The notes under the pieces: model-generated
Database searches by the model: none
Seen by the model: only the letters and a program-made list of their open reading frames with translations
What the model was told of the DNA's origin: nothing
Source: Pseudomonas laurylsulfatiphila
Lineage (GTDB): Bacteria; Pseudomonadota; Gammaproteobacteria; Pseudomonadales; Pseudomonadaceae
NCBI RefSeq assembly: GCF_002934665.1
Contig: NZ_NIRS01000006.1
Span: 434,001 to 498,000 of the forward strand
Direction of reading: 5' to 3'
DNA: 64,000 nucleotides
Position numbers and translations under genes: made by a program
Shown: one piece after another, positions 53,515-64,000 of the stretch
How the letters are laid out: every line of letters starts with the position of its first letter
Position numbering within the stretch: the first letter of the stretch is position 1

Positions 53515-53826
53515 TCAGAAATCTTCAAGCTGCCACACCTCATAAGCCGGTGTCTCATACGGATGACTGAGCTTCAACGCGGCAACAACAGCCACGATCA
53601 ACTCATCCGCCACCACAAGCTCAACCTTCCACTCCTCGACCCGCTCAACCTGCCCTGCCTCGCCAATGAACGGCTGACTGCCGTCCAAAGGTCGAAACTG
53701 GCCAGTGCCAAGCACTTGCCACGCACAGTGGTCATAGTCCCCGATCCGCCCACCACCGGCAGCGAATACAGCGTCCTTGACCACCTCGACATGACTGTCA
53801 GGAACAAAAAAAGCGAGCTTGTACAC
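53515..53826 (-). CDS. NIF3/YqfO-like small protein (CutA-type fold)
   Basis: 103 residues from a GTG at 53826 (MYKLAFFVPDSHVEVVKDAVFAAGGGRIGDYDHCAWQVLGTGQFRPLDGSQPFIG). A GTG at 53844 is also open but would overlap the purL end. The sequence corresponds to the inserted domain of NIF3/YqfO proteins, which occurs alone in many proteobacteria. The HPYE motif near the end (LSHPYETPAYEVWQLEDF) is typical. The function is unknown. It starts five bases after the purL stop. Confidence 0.8.
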   Translation of the reverse strand: MYKLAFFVPDSHVEVVKDAVFAAGGGRIGDYDHCAWQVLGTGQFRPLDGSQPFIGEAGQVERVEEWKVELVVADELIVAVVAALKLSHPYETPAYEVWQLEDF

Positions 53827-53831
53827 GGCGC

Positions 53832-57728
<3,897 letters not shown>

Positions 57729-58013
57729 CTTCGGGACAGCCTCGGGAAGGGGTGTGCTTTGAGGCCGTGCATTCTAGCCTAAACAGCCCGCGACATCACC
57801 CGAAACGCTACGCACGGTTGCACTCGGGTGTCGATCTGTGTTTCTGCCCCGAAAGTCAGGTTAACCGGGCGTGTGACGACAGCTTATTTTTACTGTAACA
57901 AAACGCAGACAAGGCCCGTTCCTGCGGGGTTTCGGCCGAATTTGTGATCTCTAGCAGACTCGCCCTTCACTGTCGAGATATGGCGCCCGTGGTCCTTTGC
58001 GTATACTGCGCAG

Positions 58014-59474
58014 ATGTTTTTCCCAATGGCTTTGCGTCCGCGGTACGCCAAATGGCTGATCGCAACCGGACTCTTCCTGATGCTCGGTGCCTGTGTTGAT
58101 AAACCCAACACGCTCGAGCGCGTAAAGGAGGATGGCGTGCTGCGGGTGGTTACCCGAAACAGCCCCGCCACCTACTTTCAGGATCGCAACGGTGAAACCG
58201 GCTTCGAATACGAGCTGGTGAAGCGCTTCGCCGACGATCTGGGGGTCGAGCTCAAGATCGAGACCGCCGACAACCTCGATGACCTGTTCAACCAGGTCGG
58301 CAAGCCCAACGGCCCGGTGCTGGCGGCGGCCGGCCTGGTCAGCAGCGAAGAACGCAAGAAGCAGGTGCGCTTCTCCCACTCCTATCTGGAAGTCACCCCG
58401 CAGGTCATCTACCGCAACGGCCAGTCACGGCCGACGGACGCCAAGGACCTGGTGGGCAAGAAGATCATGGTGCTCAAGGGCAGCACCCACGCCGAACAGC
58501 TGGCGCAGCTGAAACAGAAATTTCCCGGCATCGAATACGAAGAGTCTGACGCAGTCGAGGTCGTCGATCTCCTGCGCATGGTCGACGAAGGTCAGATCGA
58601 CCTGACGCTGGTCGACTCCAACGAAGTCGCGATGAACCAGGTGTACTTCACCAACATCCGGGTCGCCTTCGACCTCGGTGACGCCAGCAACCAGAGCTGG
58701 GCCGTTGGGCTGGGCGATGACAACAGCCTGCTCAACGAAATCAACGACTACCTCGACAAGGTCAAGAAAAACGGCACCCTGCAACGCCTCAAGGATCGTT
58801 ACTACGGCCACGTCGACGTGCTTGGCTACATGGGCGCCACCACCTTTGCCCAACACTTGCAGCAACGCCTGCCCAAGTACGAACAGCACTTCAAGTCGTA
58901 CGCCAAGAAAGAGAAAGTCGACTGGCGCCTGCTGGCGGCCATCGGCTATCAGGAGTCCCTGTGGCAACCGGCCGTCACGTCCAAGACCGGTGTGCGCGGC
59001 CTGATGATGCTGACCCAGAACACCGCGCAGGCCATGGGCGTGTCCAACCGCCTCGATCCGAAACAAAGCATCATGGGCGGCGCCAAGTACCTGGCCTACA
59101 TGAAAGACCAGCTCGACGACTCGATCCAGGAACCGGACCGTACCTGGTTTGCCCTGGCGGCCTACAACGTCGGCAGCGGCCATCTGGACGACGCACGCAA
59201 ACTGGCGGCCAAGGAAGGATTGAACCCGGACAAATGGCTGGACGTGAAGAAGATCCTGCCGCGCCTGTCCGAGAAGAAGTGGTACAGCAAGACCCGTTAC
59301 GGCTATGCCCGCGGCGGCGAACCGGTGCACTTCGTGGCGAACATCCGTCGCTACTACGACATCCTGACCTGGGTAACCCAGCCGCAGCTTGAAGGCGACC
59401 AGGTCGCCGAGGGAAAATTGCTTGTGCCGGGGATCGACAAGACCAAGCCGGCGCAGGAGCCTGCCCCGCTCTGA
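58014..59474 (+). CDS. mltF: Membrane-bound lytic murein transglycosylase F
   Basis: 486 residues. A lipoprotein signal has the lipobox LMLGAC. Residues ~40-265 form a periplasmic solute-binding-like domain (LERVKEDGVLRVVTRNSPATYF...GETGFEYELVKRFADDLGVEL). Residues ~295-455 form an SLT lysozyme-like domain (RLLAAIGYQESLWQPAVTSKTGVRGLMMLTQNTAQAMGV, with the catalytic Glu in GYQES). It cleaves glycan strands to 1,6-anhydro products. The ATG at 58014 is used; a second ATG at 58026 would also keep the signal. The purL-mltF divergent layout is usual in Pseudomonas. Confidence 0.95.
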   Translation: MFFPMALRPRYAKWLIATGLFLMLGACVDKPNTLERVKEDGVLRVVTRNSPATYFQDRNGETGFEYELVKRFADDLGVELKIETADNLDDLFNQVGKPNGPVLAAAGLVSSEERKKQVRFSHSYLEVTPQVIYRNGQSRPTDAKDLVGKKIMVLKGSTHAEQLAQLKQKFPGIEYEESDAVEVVDLLRMVDEGQIDLTLVDSNEVAMNQVYFTNIRVAFDLGDASNQSWAVGLGDDNSLLNEINDYLDKVKKNGTLQRLKDRYYGHVDVLGYMGATTFAQHLQQRLPKYEQHFKSYAKKEKVDWRLLAAIGYQESLWQPAVTSKTGVRGLMMLTQNTAQAMGVSNRLDPKQSIMGGAKYLAYMKDQLDDSIQEPDRTWFALAAYNVGSGHLDDARKLAAKEGLNPDKWLDVKKILPRLSEKKWYSKTRYGYARGGEPVHFVANIRRYYDILTWVTQPQLEGDQVAEGKLLVPGIDKTKPAQEPAPL

Positions 59475-59492
59475 CAGCCACCACCAAACAAA

Positions 59493-59581
59493 TGTGGGAG
59501 CGAGCTTGCTCGCGATGAGGCCCTTTCAGTCACATCGATTGTGTCTGTCAGACCGCTATCGCGAGCAAGCTCGCTCCCACA
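59493..59581. repeat. REPIN, GTGGGAGCGAGCTTGCTCGCGA type
   Basis: Inverted copies (TGTGGGAGCGAGCTTGCTCG from 59493; complement ending CTCGCTCCCACA at 59581) between the convergent mltF and pdxJ genes. Confidence 0.88.
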
Positions 59582-59597
59582 GGGTTTTGTGTTGGAT

Positions 59598-60344
59598 TTA
59601 AGCCTTGGCAGCCGCCGCCAGAATCAGCGCCTTCATCTCCGACACCGCCGACTTGAAGCCGACGAACAACGCATGGGCAACCAGCGCATGCCCGATGTTC
59701 AGCTCGTTGATGCCCTTGATCGCCGCCACGGCTTCAACGTTGTGATAATGCAGGCCATGCCCGGCATTGACGATCAGGCCCTGGGCCAGGCCGAAGGCCA
59801 CGCCATCGGCGACACGCTTGAGTTCTTCGGCGACTTCGGTCGGTGTCTCGGCATCGGCATAACGCCCGGTGTGCAGTTCGATGGCCGGGGCGCCAACACG
59901 GCGCGAGGCTTCGATCTGACGCTCGTCGGCGTCGATGAACAGCGACACTTCGGAGCCGATCTTCGACAGGCGTTCAACCGCCGCCTTGATCCGCGCTTCC
60001 TGCCCCGCCACATCCAGTCCGCCTTCGGTGGTCAGCTCCTGACGGGTTTCCGGCACCAGGCAAATGTGCGCCGGGCGGATGCGTTCGGCGAACTGCATCA
60101 TTTCTTCGGTGATGCCCATTTCGAAGTTCATGCGGGTTTGCAGCACATCCTTGAGCACCAGAACGTCGCGTTCCTGAATGTGCCGGCGGTCTTCGCGCAG
60201 GTGCACGGTGATGCCGTCAGCGCCCGCCTCTTCCGCGTCCAGCGCTGCCTTGACCGGGTCCGGATAACGGGTGCCCCGGGCCTGACGCAGGGTGGCAACG
60301 TGGTCGATGTTCACGCCAAGAAGAATACGGGTGCTGGTGGTCAC
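59598..60344 (-). CDS. pdxJ: Pyridoxine 5'-phosphate synthase
   Basis: 248 residues from a GTG at 60344 with GGAG nine bases upstream. An in-frame ATG at 60380 would add 12 residues not found in the family. Typical segments: ILLGVNIDHVATLRQARGTRYPDPVKAALDAEEAGADGITVHLREDRRHI, VCLVPETRQELTTEGGLDV, and LHTGRYADA. It condenses 1-deoxyxylulose 5-phosphate with 3-amino-2-oxopropyl phosphate to make PNP (vitamin B6). It is the last gene of the lepA...pdxJ series. Confidence 0.96.
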   Translation of the reverse strand: MTTSTRILLGVNIDHVATLRQARGTRYPDPVKAALDAEEAGADGITVHLREDRRHIQERDVLVLKDVLQTRMNFEMGITEEMMQFAERIRPAHICLVPETRQELTTEGGLDVAGQEARIKAAVERLSKIGSEVSLFIDADERQIEASRRVGAPAIELHTGRYADAETPTEVAEELKRVADGVAFGLAQGLIVNAGHGLHYHNVEAVAAIKGINELNIGHALVAHALFVGFKSAVSEMKALILAAAAKA

Positions 60345-60394
60345 GGAAAGCGCTCCAGAAGAAGAGAAAGTTCGGTGCACAGCATACGGTGTGA

Positions 60395-61084
60395 TCAGGG
60401 CTTGCGAAACAGCTCGCGACTGACAAGTGGACGGCCGCCCAGGTGTACGGCCAACGCCTGGCGCATCAAGCGCTTGGCGGCAGAAAGAGCGCCAGGGGCA
60501 GACCAGTCGGCCTCAGCCATGGCCAGCAGTTCGGTGCCGTTGAACAGACCCGGTTGCAGCAGGTAGACCCGCTCCAGCCCGGCATCCACTTGCAAACGGT
60601 AGAGGCCGTCCGGTGCGATGGGCTGATCGTGAATATCAGTCGTCAGGGAAAACCCGTAGCCGAGGTCATCGAGCAAGCGCCATTCGAAGGAGCGCAGCAA
60701 GGGCTCCAGGGGTCGACCTTCAGCCAGGGCCAGCAAGGTGGCGGCGTAATGATCGAACACCGAGGGGAGCGGATCTTCAGCGGGCAACAGGCGAATCAGC
60801 AGTTCATTGAGGTAAAGACCGCTGAACAGCGCCTCGCCATTGAGCCAGGTGGAAACACCGGCACTTTCCATGCGCCCGACGTTCTTCAGCTCACCCTTGC
60901 CCCGGAACTCGACTTCCAATGGCACGAATGGCCGCGCCAGCGTCCCGGCCTTGCCCCGCGCACTGCGCAACACCGCCCGCAGCCGGCCTTGCGGCGTCAG
61001 GAAATCCACCAGCGCACTGTTTTCACGGTAGGCGCGCGAATGCAGGACGTAGGCGGGTTGGGCGATGGGCGGGGTTTGCGACAT
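60395..61084 (-). CDS. recO: DNA repair protein RecO
   Basis: 229 residues from the ATG at 61084. An N-terminal OB fold (AYVLHSRAYRENSALVDFLTPQGRLRAVLRSARG) is followed by the helical domain (LFSGLYLNELLIRLLPAEDPLPSVFDHYAATL; EWRLLDDLGYG). RecO helps load RecA at gaps within the RecFOR pathway. An upstream open extension runs through a REPIN and is not credible. Confidence 0.94.
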   Translation of the reverse strand: MSQTPPIAQPAYVLHSRAYRENSALVDFLTPQGRLRAVLRSARGKAGTLARPFVPLEVEFRGKGELKNVGRMESAGVSTWLNGEALFSGLYLNELLIRLLPAEDPLPSVFDHYAATLLALAEGRPLEPLLRSFEWRLLDDLGYGFSLTTDIHDQPIAPDGLYRLQVDAGLERVYLLQPGLFNGTELLAMAEADWSAPGALSAAKRLMRQALAVHLGGRPLVSRELFRKP

Positions 61085-61130
61085 GAGTGTCTCGCTGAAG
61101 GCGTGCCGTTTTGAAATCAACACAAACCAA

Positions 61131-61220
61131 TGTGGGAGCGGGCTTGCCCGCGATGACGGACTCACATTCGACATCTCTGCTGAATGTTACATCCTCATCG
61201 CGGGCAAGCCCGCTCCCACA
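61131..61220. repeat. REPIN, GTGGGAGCGGGCTTGCCCGCGA type
   Basis: Inverted copies (TGTGGGAGCGGGCTTGCCCG from 61131; complement ending CCCGCTCCCACA at 61220) in the spacer between era and recO. A structured repeat inside a co-directional operon may lower recO-pdxJ expression. Confidence 0.88.
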
Positions 61221-61247
61221 GGGTTCTACGGTGTAGTGCAAACCTGT

Positions 61248-62150
61248 TTACAGGTCGCCATAACCCAGCGAACGCAGCGCACGCTCGTCATCGGACCAGC
61301 CGCCCTTAACCTTGACCCACAGGTTGAGCATGATCTTGGAGTCGAACAGCAGCTCCATGTCCTTGCGCGCTTCGGTGCCGATACGCTTGATGCGCTCGCC
61401 CTTGTCGCCAATGATGATTTTCTTCTGGCCATCGCGCTCGACGAGGATCAAGGCATGGATGTGCAGGGTCTTGCCCTGCTGCTTGAACTCTTCGATTTCA
61501 ACGGTGATCTGGTACGGCAGCTCGGCGCCCATCTGGCGCATGATTTTCTCGCGCACAAGCTCGGCGGCGAGGAAGCGGCTGCTGCGGTCGGTGATCTGGT
61601 CTTCCGGGAAGAAGTGATCGTTTTCCGGCAAGTGCTCGGCAATCACCCGCTCCAGCGCATCGAGGTTGTGCCCGTGTTGCGCGGAAATCGGGATGATCTG
61701 CGCATTCGGCAGCTGCTCCTGCAACCAGCTCAGGTGCGGCATCAGCTCGGCCTTGTCTTCGATGCGATCGGTCTTGTTCAGCGCCACGATCAGCGGGCCG
61801 GTCACGTACTGGACGCGCTCGAGCACCATCTGGTCCTCTTCGGTCCACTTGGTGCGGTCGACCACGAAAATCACCACGTCGACGTCTTTCAACGCCGCCG
61901 AAGCGGTCTTGTTCATGTAGCGGTTCAGGGCCTTCTCGCCACCCTTGTGCATACCGGGGGTGTCGACGTAGATCGCCTGCACGTCGCCCTCGGTCTTGAT
62001 ACCGAGCATGTTGTGACGGGTGGTTTGCGGCTTGCGCGAGGTAATCGCCAGCTTCTGACCCAGGATGTGGTTCAGCAGCGTGGACTTGCCCACGTTCGGA
62101 CGGCCGACGATGGCAACATAGCCACAGCGCGTTGCGTTTGTATCAGTCAT
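61248..62150 (-). CDS. era: GTPase Era
   Basis: 300 residues from the ATG at 62150 (an ATG at 62156 is also possible). GTPase motifs: G1 GRPNVGKST, G2 near TTRHN, G3 DTPG, G4 NKTD, G5 SAQ. The C-terminal KH domain includes VERDGQKKIIIGDKGERIKRIGTEAR. Era binds the 3' end of 16S rRNA during 30S assembly. It overlaps the rnc stop by eight bases, as is common for rnc-era pairs. Confidence 0.97.
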   Translation of the reverse strand: MTDTNATRCGYVAIVGRPNVGKSTLLNHILGQKLAITSRKPQTTRHNMLGIKTEGDVQAIYVDTPGMHKGGEKALNRYMNKTASAALKDVDVVIFVVDRTKWTEEDQMVLERVQYVTGPLIVALNKTDRIEDKAELMPHLSWLQEQLPNAQIIPISAQHGHNLDALERVIAEHLPENDHFFPEDQITDRSSRFLAAELVREKIMRQMGAELPYQITVEIEEFKQQGKTLHIHALILVERDGQKKIIIGDKGERIKRIGTEARKDMELLFDSKIMLNLWVKVKGGWSDDERALRSLGYGDL

Positions 62151-62832
62151 TGCCATTCTCCACACCCAGGGCAATCAGTGCTGCGGCGGCCGCTACCTGT
62201 TCGGCAATACGACGGCTCACACCCTGACCTCGGCTTTTTTCATTCAGTAAGATGATTTCGCATTCGACGAAGAACGTCCGGCAATGCGGCTCACCCTGGA
62301 TATCCACCACTTCGTAACGCGGCAGCTCACAACCACGGGACTGCAGGAACTCCTGCAGGCGGGTCTTTGGATCTTTGTTGGTGTCGACCAGCGTCAGGCC
62401 TTCGAACTCTCCGGCCAGCCAGGCGAGCACACGCTCGCGGGCCACTTCCATGCCGGCATCGAGGTAGATCGCACCGATCAGCGCTTCCAGGGCATCGGCC
62501 AGAATCGACTCGCGACGGAAACCGCCGCTTTTCAGCTCGCCCGAGCCCAGGCGCAAGTATTCGCCCAGATCGAAACCGCGGGCCAGTACGGCCAGGGTCT
62601 CACCTTTCACCAAGCGTGCGCGCAAACGCGACAACTGGCCTTCGCGGGCCAGCGGGAAACGCTCGAACAACGCCTCGCCGGCGACGAAGTTGAGGATGGC
62701 GTCACCGAGGAATTCCAGGCGCTCGTTGTTACGCCCGGCAAAACTGCGGTGAGTCAGGGCCAGGACCATCAGTTCCTGATCCTTGAAGGTGTAGCCGAGC
62801 TGACGCTCTAGACGGCTTAAGGAGACGCTCAC
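62143..62832 (-). CDS. rnc: Ribonuclease III
   Basis: 229 residues from a GTG at 62832. The catalytic domain has the signature ERLEFLGDAILNFVAGEALF and the second metal site GAIYLDAG region. The dsRNA-binding domain follows (DPKTRLQEFLQSRGCELPRYEV...HCRTFFVECEI). It processes rRNA precursors and structured mRNAs. Its start overlaps the stop of a 39-codon ORF (GTGA), and its own ribosome site is weak, which suggests coupled translation. Confidence 0.97.
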   Translation of the reverse strand: MSVSLSRLERQLGYTFKDQELMVLALTHRSFAGRNNERLEFLGDAILNFVAGEALFERFPLAREGQLSRLRARLVKGETLAVLARGFDLGEYLRLGSGELKSGGFRRESILADALEALIGAIYLDAGMEVARERVLAWLAGEFEGLTLVDTNKDPKTRLQEFLQSRGCELPRYEVVDIQGEPHCRTFFVECEIILLNEKSRGQGVSRRIAEQVAAAAALIALGVENGND

Positions 62833-62948
62833 GGTTTACCCACGCTGAGTTCGTGGTTCGATTGCACTGCCATCGCCGTGAGGCGGCGCAGGCTTGGGAC
62901 AATTAACGCTGTGTTCAAAAATAACGTCCTGAATATCATTGGCTTCAT
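62829..62948 (-). CDS. Small ORF (39 codons) coupled to rnc, unassigned
   Basis: An ATG at 62948 opens a frame for MKPMIFRTLFLNTALIVPSL and 19 further residues, ending at a TGA that overlaps the rnc GTG by four bases (GTGA). A GAAGGTGACGG stretch upstream could act as a ribosome site. The first half is hydrophobic. I do not recognise it. It occupies the position where I recall a DUF4845 gene in other pseudomonads, but no similarity to that family is visible. It may be a leader peptide or chance. Confidence 0.3.
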   Translation of the reverse strand: MKPMIFRTLFLNTALIVPSLRRLTAMAVQSNHELSVGKP

Positions 62949-62987
62949 GCTTTTTCCGTCACCTTCTTCAGGTTCCAGAAATGCATT

Positions 62988-63010
62988 CGGCGCTGTGTTC
63001 AACAGCGCCG
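62988..63010 (-). other. Short perfect hairpin in the lepB-rnc spacer
   Basis: A nine-base perfect stem (CGGCGCTGT / ACAGCGCCG) with a five-base loop, starting eight bases past the lepB stop. There is no T run after it, so it is not a classical terminator. E. coli rnc is autoregulated by RNase III cleavage of a leader stem, but that stem is much longer, so any parallel is weak. Confidence 0.55.
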
Positions 63011-63017
63011 TGTTTGA

Positions 63018-63872
63018 TTACTTGATCAGGCCAACCCGCGAGAAATTCGGCAGGTGACTGAGTTTGGGTTCCGGCCAGCTCATCCAGACCGCGAAGGCCT
63101 TGCCGACGATATTCTTGTCGGGAACCATGCCCAGCAGATCCTTGGGAATGCTCGGATCATCCCAGTAGCGACTGTCGTTCGAGTTGTCGCGGTTGTCGCC
63201 CATCATGAAGTAGTGCCCGGCCGGCACGGTCCACGAATGGTCCGGCATGGCGCGGTAGCGACTCATCTCTTTACGGATCATGTGCTCGGCGGCACCGAGT
63301 TTTTCCTTGTAGAGTTCGGCGCTGCCCAGCGTGCCCGGCTCAGAGCCGACCAGTTGCTCGGCAATCGATTGACCGTTGACGAACAGACGCTTGTCCGCGG
63401 TGTAGCGAACCGTGTCGCCCGGCAAGCCAACCACACGCTTGATGTAGTTGACGTTCGGATCGCTCGGGTAGCGGAATACCATCACATCGCCGCGCTGCGG
63501 ATCACCGACTTCGATGACTTTCTTGTCGATCACCGGCAAGCGGATCCCGTAGGAAAACTTGCTCACCAGGATGAAATCACCGACATCCAGGGTTGGCTTC
63601 ATCGAACCGGAAGGAATCTGGAACGGTTCCACCAGGAACGAACGCAGCACCAGCACGATGAACAACACCGGGAAGAACGACTTGCCGTATTCGACCAGCA
63701 GCGGCTCTTTGTTCAGCTTCTCGACCACGACCATGTCAGGCTGGCTGACGCTGCCCTGATAGGAAGCAATGGCGGCACGCCGACGCGGGGCCAGGATCAA
63801 CAGATCGAGCAACGCCAACAGGCCGCAGACAAATACGGCGATGACCAGCAACAGCGGGAAATTTAGTGACAT
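63018..63872 (-). CDS. lepB: Signal peptidase I
   Basis: 284 residues. Two N-terminal membrane segments precede the catalytic domain with the box B serine in EPFQIPSGSMKPTL and the lysine in GDVMVFRYPSDPNVNYIKRVVGLPGD, and HYFMMGDNRDNSNDSRYW near the end. It cleaves signal peptides from exported proteins at the periplasmic face of the inner membrane. It lies five bases after lepA, in the lepA-lepB operon. Confidence 0.97.
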   Translation of the reverse strand: MSLNFPLLLVIAVFVCGLLALLDLLILAPRRRAAIASYQGSVSQPDMVVVEKLNKEPLLVEYGKSFFPVLFIVLVLRSFLVEPFQIPSGSMKPTLDVGDFILVSKFSYGIRLPVIDKKVIEVGDPQRGDVMVFRYPSDPNVNYIKRVVGLPGDTVRYTADKRLFVNGQSIAEQLVGSEPGTLGSAELYKEKLGAAEHMIRKEMSRYRAMPDHSWTVPAGHYFMMGDNRDNSNDSRYWDDPSIPKDLLGMVPDKNIVGKAFAVWMSWPEPKLSHLPNFSRVGLIK

Positions 63873-63877
63873 AGGAC

Positions 63878-64000
63878 CTAACTATCCAACCTGAGCACTG
63901 CAAGGAAGGCTTCCTGTGGAATTTCCACGTTGCCGACCTGCTTCATGCGTTTCTTACCGGCCTTTTGCTTTTCCAGCAGCTTTTTCTTACGGCTGACGTC
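63878..64000 (-). CDS. lepA: Elongation factor 4 (LepA), C-terminal end only
   Basis: The last 40 codons are in the window: [20 protein letters not shown], then [20 protein letters not shown] and TAG at 63880-63878. This basic tail is the typical LepA C-terminus. The rest lies beyond the right edge. LepA is a ribosome-binding GTPase. The five-base gap to lepB confirms the operon. Confidence 0.93.

Noticed and set aside
59475..59597. Simple terminator between mltF and pdxJ
   Set aside because: The inverted repeat here is a REPIN with GTGGGAGC arms and lacks a T run. It may still affect mRNA ends but is not a canonical terminator.

Overview
The window is a stretch of Pseudomonas chromosome, most likely from the P. 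fluorescens group. The evidence is: high-GC codon use; many Pseudomonas-type REP/REPIN elements (cores GTAGGAGC or GTGGGAGC); and gene neighbourhoods typical of the genus (lepA-lepB-rnc-era-recO-pdxJ, oprB-gcd-lon, guaBA, a nagR-nagA-nagB-nagF-nagE cluster near purL-mltF). Most genes are housekeeping and can be named with confidence. The accessory content lies in four places: two very large toxin-like genes, a duplicated chaperone-usher fimbrial operon, and a large autotransporter.

Layout. 1-2347: 3' part of a class A penicillin-binding protein. 2519-7179: a very large LRR plus NEL-type E3 ubiquitin ligase effector gene, broken by a frameshift just before the catalytic cysteine. 7243-14254 (minus strand): a CS1/CFA-I-type (alternate chaperone-usher) fimbrial operon in the order pilin, usher, tip adhesin, chaperone, second pilin, second tip adhesin. 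14774-16131: yqjI-yqjH, a PadR-type metal-responsive regulator and the ferric-siderophore reductase it is expected to control. 16200-17071: a small membrane protein and a VF530-type protein. 17367-21382: oprB porin and gcd, the PQQ glucose dehydrogenase (periplasmic glucose oxidation). 21713-24130: a Lon-family protease. 24346-27804: I42 inhibitor-like lipoprotein, lysoplasmalogenase, cmoA-cmoB (tRNA wobble uridine modification) and tadA (tRNA A34 deamination). 27801-29177: a Tat-exported multicopper oxidase.

29397-33938: a 1513-residue toxin-like protein whose C-terminal two thirds is a tandem duplication. The second copy keeps a GESH/EH/GNSH set of putative catalytic residues, and the first copy has lost all of the histidines. 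34023-37169: guaB-guaA. 37397-42698: purT, a preQ0-transporter-like membrane protein, DUF1289, gamma-carbonic anhydrase, two Nudix hydrolases and a YkuD L,D-transpeptidase. 42983-50266: a complete N-acetylglucosamine uptake and catabolism cluster (GntR regulator, nagA, SIS-type deaminase, EIIA-HPr-EI fusion, EIIC-B-B permease) with a plausible operator. 50372-53368: autotransporter. 53515-57728: NIF3/YqfO-like protein and purL. 58014-59474: mltF. 59598-64000 (minus strand): pdxJ, recO, era, rnc, a small unassigned ORF, lepB and the C-terminal end of lepA.

The most unusual items are the tandem toxin with one decayed catalytic module, the frameshifted NEL effector, the duplicated pilin-adhesin pair with a duplicated leader, the nag operator candidate, and a 39-codon ORF that overlaps the rnc start (GTGA) where I expect a DUF4845 gene. 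No tRNA, rRNA, CRISPR array, insertion sequence or prophage was seen.
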